Below, one piece after another: positions 17,136-24,240 of a DNA stretch of 55,424 nt (position 1 is its first letter; the number at the start of each line of letters is the position of its first letter). The notes beneath the pieces are model-generated. The model was not told where the DNA came from, ran no database searches, and worked only from the letters and a program-made list of their open reading frames with translations. The position numbers were made by a program, and so were the translations under genes. This DNA comes from BS150m-G50 sp964517435 (GTDB lineage: Bacteria > CAIWAD01 > BS150m-G50): the NCBI GenBank assembly GCA_964517435.1, contig CAZFEC010000016.1:1-55424 (forward strand), given 5' to 3'.

Positions 17136-19133
17136 CTACTTCACGAGCGTCACCCGCTGGGTCGCGCGGTAACTCCGGCCACCTGTCGCCACCGCCCGCA
17201 GGTCGATGAAATAAGGACCGGCCGCCTGCGCGGCGGCGTCCCAGGTCAGCTGGTGGTTGCCCGCGGGCAGATTGCCGGCCGGCAGCAACGCCACCCGTTC
17301 CCCGAGCAGATTGAAGACGGTCAGATCGACCGCGGCCGCCTGCGGCAGCTCCCAGCTGAGGGTTACAGTCGGGTTGAAGGGATTGGGCCAGGCGCTCAGC
17401 AGCAGCACCTGCTCCGGCAGGACCACCGGCGCCACGGTTTCCCCTTCGATCTCGAACCAGCCCAGGATAGTGCCCAGCACCTCTTCCCGCGTGTTGGTGT
17501 TGACCAGGCCGCCGATCGCTTCGAAGGCGAAGGCGCAGTATAATGTCTTGTAGCCCTCGCCCTCCCAGCTGACAGCGCCGTACTCTTCGGAGTTCTGGTA
17601 GGCGAAACAGGCTTCAGCGCCCGTCAGGGGTGAAACCCCGGAGGGGGATTCGCTGTCGTTGCCGCCGGCGTAACCGGTCAACAGCAGGCTGAGCCCCTCA
17701 CTGCAGGGATGACCCGCCACGCCGTCCAGGAAGTGGAGGTTGACATTATCCACGGTGTGTTCCGCATGCAGAATATCGCCGAAGAACTCCGTCTCGCCGA
17801 TATCCTCCCCGGCGTACTGGCTGCAGAGCATCAGGTTGCCGCCGGCTGAGCAGAAGGTGGACAACAGCTCCTGATCCTCCAGGTCCAGCGTTTCCTGGTC
17901 GCGTCCCGTCTCCCAGATGACCAGCTCGTAATTGGACAATTCGTCCAGCGTCAGCTGCTCGGCGTTGACATCCCAATCGTCGTGGGGCACGCCCAGCTCC
18001 ACCAGGCTGGACTGGTAGAATTCGATGAACCACTCCGAATCGTCGTCGACCAGCAGCAGTTGGGGCCGGCCCATGATCACCTGGAAGCTGTCGGCGAAGA
18101 CCACATCGAAGGTATCGGCCACCGTCTCCAGGACGAACCAGACCTTGTGCGGCTGCAGGTCGGGACTGACTTCGAACTGGAACGGCGTTTCGCAGGTGAC
18201 CTCCTCGCCGGCCACGCAGTCGGGGAAGGTGGTTTCCGCCTGCAGGAGCGTGACATCGGGATCGTCGGTCAGCAGCGTGCCGGTGATATTCGGCGCGTCC
18301 ATGAAGCGGGGATCGTTGAAGATGGTGATCTCCATATCGCAGGTCTCGCCCGGATCGGGACGGCCGTCGCCGTTGTCATCAGCGACGATCTCGTGTGAGA
18401 CATAGCTGAGGGCGGGCGTGTCCATCGGGATGGAGCTGCGGGCGGCCTGGAAGACCTCGTGGGTCACCAGGTCCTGGGCAAAGACGAACAGTTCACAATT
18501 GGCCAGATCCCAGTCGCCCCATATCTCGAAGGGAATATCGTATTCATAGCTGCCGGTTTCGCTCAGGTCGATACTGGTACCGCTGCTGGTGGGGAAGAAA
18601 TCGCGGAATACCTGATCCCAGTCTTCACCGGCATACCAGATACCGGTCTCGATGAAGCCGGTGTAAAGGTAGACGAAGCCGGAGGCGACCGGCTCCTCAA
18701 CTTCGATGACGATGTGGACACTGCCCGTCTCGCCGGTCAGCTCAGGGGTCAGCTCGATAGTGATCGGGCTGGGCACATTCAGGCGCGAGCTGACGCCTCC
18801 TGCCCAGGTGCCATGGTTGGAAGTGTAGTCGATACCGTCGATGAAACCGCGCGGTACGTAATTGCTGCCGTAAAAGTTCTCGATCCGGGCATCGTTCTCG
18901 GTGGGATTGGCCAGGTAGAAGGGATCATTCTGCCCCGGGAAATCCCAGTGATAGCGGATTACAACCACATCTTCTCCGTAAACCGATACTATGTTGTCCA
19001 GCGAACTGCTGGCATCGGGACAGTACGGTCAACCGGTATTGCCCAGGTACTCCACCAGAACGGTGCGGGGAGCGGCGACGGCGATCGCTGCCACCAGCAG
19101 GGTTCCGTTGATAACTGTCAGAAGTCTGTTCAT
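17136..19133 (-). CDS. Candidate secreted selenoprotein: thioredoxin-like (Omp28-type) protein with T9SS sorting domain and in-frame UGA
   Basis: Read through one TGA (19029-19031), this is a single 665-codon gene. It starts at an ATG with GGGAGG 6 bases upstream and a signal peptide (MNRLLTVINGTLLVAAIAVAA). The next residues are VLVEYLGNTG, then UGA at codon 35, then PYCPDA. In Omp28/thioredoxin-like relatives the UGA position is the first Cys of the CxxC pair, so the codon would give UxxC, the classic selenocysteine replacement. A hairpin resembling a bacterial SECIS follows (18983-19018). Downstream come the rest of the thioredoxin-like domain (RYHWDFPGQNDPFYLANP), a beta domain, an amidotransferase-like region (LLLVDDD, VIWETG) and a NPFNPTVT sorting module. 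Alternatives are a nonsense mutation, a sequencing error, or a shorter protein from GTG 18968. Selenocysteine genes are not in the window. Confidence 0.8.
18983..19018 (-). promoter_or_regulatory. Putative bacterial SECIS hairpin
   Basis: Directly downstream of the in-frame UGA the mRNA can form a 5-bp upper stem, CCAGC/GCUGG (18998-19012), closing a 5-base loop AGUUC. An outer 5-bp helix, CCGAU/AUCGG (18983-18987 with 19014-19018), lies below it. The loop begins 22 bases after the UGA and has G as its second base. As I recall the published bacterial consensus (loop 16-37 bases from UGA, a G in the first two loop positions, stem of at least 4 bp), this qualifies. I cannot compute its folding energy or compare homologues. 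Confidence 0.55.
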
Positions 19134-19266
19134 TCTCGCCTCCCGGGGAAAGCTATACTCATAACTGTTTGATTATGTCTTACAATGCGTGGTGGGAATG
19201 CCGCCTGATAAAGATAGCTAAGTGACGCCGGGAATCAATCGTTTTTGGGGAGTTGAGATTGAAATC

Positions 19267-19275
19267 GTGATACAA
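19267..19275 (-). promoter_or_regulatory. TTGTATCAC motif upstream of the candidate selenoprotein gene
   Basis: CTTTGTATCAC on the minus strand, 134 bases before the start at 19133, resembles the CTTGTATCAC core upstream of two T9SS-cargo genes (3388, 5433). It could be a shared -10 region or operator. Evidence is only sequence recurrence. Confidence 0.25.
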
Positions 19276-19394
19276 AGCGCGCAGGCGGCGTCAGGTGCGG
19301 TTTGGTTTTTTCCCGCCGCTGCTTAAGTTATATCGACGTCGCTGCCGCGGCGCCCGGAAACCGGATCCCTGGACAGCAGCAAAGGAGATTTGAG

Positions 19395-19871
19395 ATGAGT
19401 GAACGCCCCAGCTGGGACGAGTATTTTCTGCACCTGGTGGATGAAGTCGCCCAGCGTGCCACCTGCGACCGCGGCCGCAGCGGCTGCCTGATCGTTCGTG
19501 ACAAGCGGATTCTGGCCACCGGCTACGTCGGGTCGCCGCCGGGCCAGCCGCACTGTGACGAGGCGGGTCACCTGCTGCGCCAGGTGATCGACGAGAATGG
19601 CGACACCCGCGAGCATTGCGTCCGCACCATCCACGCCGAGCAGAACGCTATCTGCCAGGCGGCCCGCTACGGCATCTCTCTGGCGGACACCACCCTCTAC
19701 TGCACGATGGAACCGTGCCGCACCTGCGCCATGCTGATCGTCAGCGTCGGCATCAAACGGGTGGTGGCGCGCCGTCTGTATCACGCCGGCGGCGACACCC
19801 GCCAGCTGTTCGCCGATTCCAGCGTGGAATTGGTGGTGGTGGATCGGACGGTGGAGGGATATGGGACGTAG
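19395..19871 (+). CDS. Deoxycytidylate (dCMP) deaminase
   Basis: This 158-aa cytoplasmic enzyme deaminates dCMP to dUMP, feeding dTMP synthesis. The zinc-binding cytidine-deaminase signature is complete: H80-A-E82 in HAEQNAI, and C108 and C111 in PCRTCAM. The upstream segment GYVGSPPGQPHCDEAGH is typical of dCMP deaminases rather than tRNA adenosine deaminases. Length is standard. The start at 19395 has GGAGATTTG ahead of it; the frame remains open upstream to 19302, but those residues have no family match. It is flanked by genes on the other strand, so it is monocistronic, and it ends at a terminator at 19872. Family identity is strong; allosteric regulation by dCTP/dTTP is only known for relatives. 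Confidence 0.93.
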   Translation: MSERPSWDEYFLHLVDEVAQRATCDRGRSGCLIVRDKRILATGYVGSPPGQPHCDEAGHLLRQVIDENGDTREHCVRTIHAEQNAICQAARYGISLADTTLYCTMEPCRTCAMLIVSVGIKRVVARRLYHAGGDTRQLFADSSVELVVVDRTVEGYGT

Positions 19872-19900
19872 GGGCGGGTGTCACACCCGCCCTCATTTTC
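19872..19900 (+). terminator. Terminator of the dCMP deaminase gene
   Basis: Perfect 9-bp arms GGGCGGGTG/CACCCGCCC (19872-19880, 19884-19892), with a 3-base loop, are followed by TCATTTTC. The arms begin at the base after the stop codon. The stem is close to the one at 341-361. Confidence 0.75.
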
Positions 19901-20014
19901 GCATTGTGAAACGTGTGGAATTGTTGACAGGGCGGATTGCGAATGCCTTTTGCCTGAATCGCAGACACAACGCGGCTTCTGAAACCGTTATTAGCGGTTT
20001 TCAGACGCCTTTCT

Positions 20015-22375
20015 TCATTTCACCAACATCATCTTCCGTGATACACCTTCATCATCCGTGATCAGCCGGTAGATGTACACCCCGCTTGGACAACTGCTGC
20101 CATCAAATGTCACCCGATGCGATCCCGCAACGTGCACTCCGTCCGCCAGCAGCGCCACTTGTTGTCCCAGGATGTTGTGGACGATCAGCTGAATCTGTTG
20201 GGGATGCGGCAGTGTGAACTCGATCGTGGTGGTCGGATTAAAAGGATTCGGATAATTCTGACGCAGCTGCACCTCCGTCGGTACTTGATCAGGCACTCCT
20301 ACGCCTTCAAATGGCGGATACTCACCGGAGCCGCCATAAACACCCATATCATTGCGCAGTGTTCCCATAGCCGGCCAGAGGGCGAAACCGGGATCGTCAG
20401 GGTCCTCGGGATCGTTGAACCGTTCGTCAGGGATACCGGCATCTATGCAAGGTGATTCAGGTTGAAGTGTATAATCATCATTTTCCCTGTCGACGAATAG
20501 AGGATCAGCATCGATATTACCAATTCCAGGCCAACCGCCATCAATGTTGGAATACCTCACATACAGGTTCAGTACATTTTCCTCGTTGATCTCGATGCTG
20601 GGCCAGGGTGAGTTGGTGTTCTCAGCTATACTATTCAGAATCGATGCTGTTGGAATCGGATCTGGTTCCTCATCGCTGTACAATCTGATGGTTGGTCCGT
20701 GGTAGACTTCACAATCGACGAAGTTGCAGTTTATGATATCAGCAGACTCAGTAGCACCAACTAAGAATACCTGGGGATGCGCGTGGAAGAACTCATGATA
20801 GATCAGATCATAGCAATCATGGAGTTGCGAATTTGATACCTCAATGTCATCCCCTGCGGTGATTAATGCACCATGTCCACAATTATTGAAGCAGGTGTTC
20901 CTGACGATCACAGTATCTGCATTTAGCCAGGCGACAGATCCTTCAGCATTGAACTGGTTATATACCGTTACGTTATCCAAGACAATCTTCTGGCAGCGAT
21001 TGGTGTTTGTGGAGTAGATCGCAGAGGCATAGTTGCTGTAATCGCCCATAGTGACTATCCAACTATTATCATGTATCAGTACGTTTTTCAGTTCAGCAGT
21101 ATAATTGAAAATGGAACTCCCCTGTATAAAAACACCAAGTCCCTGATAGGTGGCATCGTTTTGGTTATTTGCTACCACCAGGTTATCGACGATTAAGTCA
21201 TGCGATACTGTGAGTCCCAGTTTGCCGTCGCTGGAGTTGGCGTAGGGATTGTCCAGATCAGTGCGTCGAAACTCATTGTTCTCGATATAGACATTGCTGA
21301 TATAACCGACATCATCTTGACAGTATAGATGACAGAGCCTAAAGCCGGAACCGCTTTCGTCATAGTCGGCATAGTTGTTCTGAATGAAGATGCTGTCGGC
21401 GACTAACGTTTCTCCAGCGTTCGCTTTGATACCGGGAGCCAGTCCGTCTGTATCAAATAGCGTATTGTTTGTGATATAGATCTGGCTTATAAAGAGATGG
21501 TGTGCTGCGAGATTCAGAACAGCCAATCCATCCGGTTGATACAGGGTATTCGAGTCAAATACGCAGTTCTCTACCCAAAGCGAATCAGAACCTAAAGATA
21601 ATAGCGACCAGTAGTCGGTTCCACTGTTGTTAAGAAACTGACAGTTGGAGAATGCAATTCTTGCTCCATTACTGCCAATGCTGTTTAACAACGAACTTGG
21701 TTCCAGTATGTTGCAGTCATTCTCGATGAATTGACATGAGTCGACATATAATTCAGTTTCTACACCTGCTCCAAGCAGCCCTGTGCAATCATGGTTATTT
21801 TGGAAACCGACATTTTGGAGAACGACTTCATCCATTTCCCACATGTCAAGAAGATCAAAGTCCTCTGATTGATTCTCTTCAAACTGACATCGATAGAGGT
21901 GTAAATTCCCCGAGAACAGCCGCATTACTGAGGTACGCGTTCCACTGAATTCTCGAAACACACAATTGTTAATTTCAAGATCCACCTCATCCTGTGAATC
22001 TATTCCTCCTGATACCCAGACGCCTCCCCCTAGTTCAAGTGTAACACCTCTCTGAAAAGTAAGTCCTATTAGTTTTACGCTTTCCGGGCCGATACAGTTG
22101 AGCAGCTGGAGTGTCGAGTCGCCGTCGATGACCGTAGTTGCAATGAAGGTTGTGTCATCTGTTGTCAGGAAATGGGAGGCCAGGGTTATATCAAGCTGTA
22201 GGATTTCCAGTGCCTCGATGTAGGTGCCTGGTGCAACCAGGACGGTATCCTCATCGACAGCGGCATCTATTCCCTGCTGTATGGTGGGGTAATCAGCGGG
22301 GATGTTGATGATGTTTCCCTGAGTGGGGATGCTGAATGGGATGAGCAGTAGAAGAACGGTGAGAAGTCTTATCAT
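20015..22375 (-). CDS. Secreted right-handed beta-helix protein with T9SS sorting domain
   Basis: This 786-aa secreted protein has no enzymatic motif that I recognise. The start at 22375 gives a signal peptide (MIRLLTVLLLLIPFSIPTQG) and has AGGGAAA upstream; the open frame runs on to 22609, but that part is not signal-like. The mature protein begins IINIPADYPTIQQGIDAAV, the usual opening of parallel beta-helix (pectate-lyase/NosD-like) proteins. Many short repeats follow (INNCVFREF, IENNEFRRT, VDSCQFIEN) to about residue 640. A metalloprotein-like spacer (SPCIDAGIPDERFNDPEDPD) and a NYPNPFNPTTT sorting module ending RKMMLVK complete it. The gene is visibly richer in A/T than its neighbours, which may hint at transfer or relaxed selection. 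T9SS export is inferred. Confidence 0.9.
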   Translation of the reverse strand: MIRLLTVLLLLIPFSIPTQGNIINIPADYPTIQQGIDAAVDEDTVLVAPGTYIEALEILQLDITLASHFLTTDDTTFIATTVIDGDSTLQLLNCIGPESVKLIGLTFQRGVTLELGGGVWVSGGIDSQDEVDLEINNCVFREFSGTRTSVMRLFSGNLHLYRCQFEENQSEDFDLLDMWEMDEVVLQNVGFQNNHDCTGLLGAGVETELYVDSCQFIENDCNILEPSSLLNSIGSNGARIAFSNCQFLNNSGTDYWSLLSLGSDSLWVENCVFDSNTLYQPDGLAVLNLAAHHLFISQIYITNNTLFDTDGLAPGIKANAGETLVADSIFIQNNYADYDESGSGFRLCHLYCQDDVGYISNVYIENNEFRRTDLDNPYANSSDGKLGLTVSHDLIVDNLVVANNQNDATYQGLGVFIQGSSIFNYTAELKNVLIHDNSWIVTMGDYSNYASAIYSTNTNRCQKIVLDNVTVYNQFNAEGSVAWLNADTVIVRNTCFNNCGHGALITAGDDIEVSNSQLHDCYDLIYHEFFHAHPQVFLVGATESADIINCNFVDCEVYHGPTIRLYSDEEPDPIPTASILNSIAENTNSPWPSIEINEENVLNLYVRYSNIDGGWPGIGNIDADPLFVDRENDDYTLQPESPCIDAGIPDERFNDPEDPDDPGFALWPAMGTLRNDMGVYGGSGEYPPFEGVGVPDQVPTEVQLRQNYPNPFNPTTTIEFTLPHPQQIQLIVHNILGQQVALLADGVHVAGSHRVTFDGSSCPSGVYIYRLITDDEGVSRKMMLVK

Positions 22376-22679
22376 AAGAAGTTTCCCTGCCGGAGTTAAC
22401 CTGTTAGGCAATAATACCGGCCTGCAGCGAGAAATACAATTAAGGTACAAGCCACGAAGCAGGAGAAATCCTGCTTGGAACAACGGACTGTCTATGTGCC
22501 CTTTTCTATCTTCCGTCTTCTTCGCGGTACCTATTCCGAATATCGATTCCCAATCCCGATTCCGATCTCCGAATTCTGTCTCCTGATTTCTTCTTCCTTT
22601 CAGGAACAATTCCCCCCTCCCCCGCGTCTAACTGATCGCTCCCGCCCAGAGCCGGAGGCGCCGCCGGCTCCAGGGAGAG
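22376..22679. other. Divergent intergenic region with pyrimidine-rich low-complexity segment
   Basis: Between two diverging genes, 304 bp hold no supportable gene. From about 22530 to 22625 the plus strand is strongly C/T-rich with recurring GATTCC-like hexamers, a low-complexity segment of unknown role. Both promoters must lie here, but I cannot point to them. Confidence 0.5.
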
Positions 22680-24215
22680 ATGATGTTAAGCCAGGTCCAT
22701 TCCTGTGCCGTCCTCGGGATCGACGGCCACCCCCTCCAGATCGAGACCCACCTGCAGGCGACGCTGCCGAAGTTCATCATCGTCGGCCTGGCGGAGGGAG
22801 CGGTGCGGGAGTCGATCGTACGAGTCGGCAGCGCGCTGCGCAATTCCGGACTCACCTACCCCCGCCACAAGATCGTGATGAACCTGGCGCCGGCCAACCT
22901 GCGCAAGGAGGGTACCGCCCTCGACCTGCCGATCGCCGTCGGCATTCTGACCGCCTCCCGCCAGATCCGCAATGAACGGCACCGCGACTACATCCTCATC
23001 GGCGAGCTGAGCCTGGACGGCAGCCTGCGCCCGGTGCGGGGGATCCTGCCGGCCGCCATCATGACGCGTCAGCTTAAGTACCGCGGCCTGATCACTCCGG
23101 CGGCCAACGCGGCGGAGGCGGCGCTGGCGCCCGGCATCGAGGTGATCCCGGTGCACAACCTGGCGGAAGCGGCCGCTTTTCTCGACGGTCGCACCCGGAT
23201 CGATCCCTACCGGGCGGACCGCGCCGGGTTTGAAGCACCCGTCGATGCCGCGCTGCCGGACTTCCAGGATGTCAAGGGGCAGGAGCAGGTCAAGCGGGCG
23301 CTGGAGGTGGCGGCGGCCGGTGCCCATAATGTGCTGATGATCGGACCGCCCGGCAGCGGCAAGACGATGCTGGCACGGCGTCTGCCCACCATCCTGCCGG
23401 AGATGAGCTTCGAGGAAGCGCTGGAGGTGACCCGCATCCATTCGGTAGCGGGTTACCTGCGGCCGGATCAGCCGCTGGTCGCCCGGCGTCCCTTCCGCGC
23501 GCCGCACGCCACCATTTCCGATGCCGGCCTGATCGGCGGCGGGCACAACCCCCGCCCCGGCGAGGTGAGTCTGGCTCATCACGGAGTGCTCTTCCTGGAC
23601 GAGATGCCGGAGTTCCGCCGCAATGTGCTGGAGGTGCTGCGCCAGCCGCTGGAGGATAACCAGGTCACCATCTCCCGGGCGGCGCTGAGCCTCACCTACC
23701 CCGCCAACTTCACCCTGGTCGGCGCGATGAATCCCTGCCCCTGCGGCTACCTGACCGATCCCGCCCACAACTGCAGCTGCACCCCGCTGGCGATCCAGCG
23801 CTACCTGGCGAAGATCTCCGGGCCGCTGCTGGACCGGATCGACCTCCACATCCCGGTGCCGTCGGTCAAGCTCAGTCAGTTGACCGGTGAACCGGCCGGC
23901 GAGTCCTCCGCCGCGGTCCGGGCGCGGGTGCAGGCAGGGCACCTCCGGCAGCTGGAGCGGTTCCGTCCCGACGGCGCGGTACACGCCAACGGTCACATGA
24001 CTTCCGCCCTGATCAGCCGCCACTGCCGTCTGGATCAAGCCTCCGCCCGTCTACTCAAACGCGCCATCGGGAGCCTGGGCCTTTCCGCCCGCGCCTACGA
24101 CCGTATTCTCAAAGTGGCGCGCACCATCGCCGACCTGGCCGGGGTCGAACGGATCGAAGCGGCCCACATCGCCGAGGCGATCCAGTATCGCAGTCTCGAC
24201 CGCCCTCAGGAGTAA
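22680..24215 (+). CDS. comM: YifB/ComM-family Mg-chelatase-like AAA+ ATPase
   Basis: This 511-aa protein belongs to the ComM (YifB) family. In naturally transformable bacteria, members form a hexameric helicase that promotes branch migration during chromosomal integration of foreign DNA. The N-terminal Lon-protease-like domain is at about 1-190 (HSCAVLGIDGHPLQIETHL). Walker A GPPGSGKT is at 222-229, and Walker B is in VLFLDEMPEF. The segment AMNPCPCGY with further Cys (CSC) is typical, and the C-terminal Mg_chelatase_C domain ends the protein (LSARAYDRILKVARTIADL). Length is standard. The first of two adjacent ATGs follows GGGAGAG. Its stop is 25 bases before the next gene. Family is certain; a role in transformation depends on uptake genes not seen here. 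Confidence 0.95.
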   Translation: MMLSQVHSCAVLGIDGHPLQIETHLQATLPKFIIVGLAEGAVRESIVRVGSALRNSGLTYPRHKIVMNLAPANLRKEGTALDLPIAVGILTASRQIRNERHRDYILIGELSLDGSLRPVRGILPAAIMTRQLKYRGLITPAANAAEAALAPGIEVIPVHNLAEAAAFLDGRTRIDPYRADRAGFEAPVDAALPDFQDVKGQEQVKRALEVAAAGAHNVLMIGPPGSGKTMLARRLPTILPEMSFEEALEVTRIHSVAGYLRPDQPLVARRPFRAPHATISDAGLIGGGHNPRPGEVSLAHHGVLFLDEMPEFRRNVLEVLRQPLEDNQVTISRAALSLTYPANFTLVGAMNPCPCGYLTDPAHNCSCTPLAIQRYLAKISGPLLDRIDLHIPVPSVKLSQLTGEPAGESSAAVRARVQAGHLRQLERFRPDGAVHANGHMTSALISRHCRLDQASARLLKRAIGSLGLSARAYDRILKVARTIADLAGVERIEAAHIAEAIQYRSLDRPQE

Positions 24216-24240
24216 ACAGCCTCATTAAAAGGAGAACCTC

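Noticed and set aside
17136..18968. Complete gene starting at GTG 18968
   Set aside because: It would lack a signal peptide and the first part of the thioredoxin-like domain, while a signal peptide and strong ribosome site lie in frame upstream of the UGA.
22686..24038. Long open frame on the minus strand opposite comM
   Set aside because: It mirrors a well-conserved ATPase on the plus strand; GC-rich codon bias makes long antisense frames. Similar shadows opposite other GC-rich genes were also left out.
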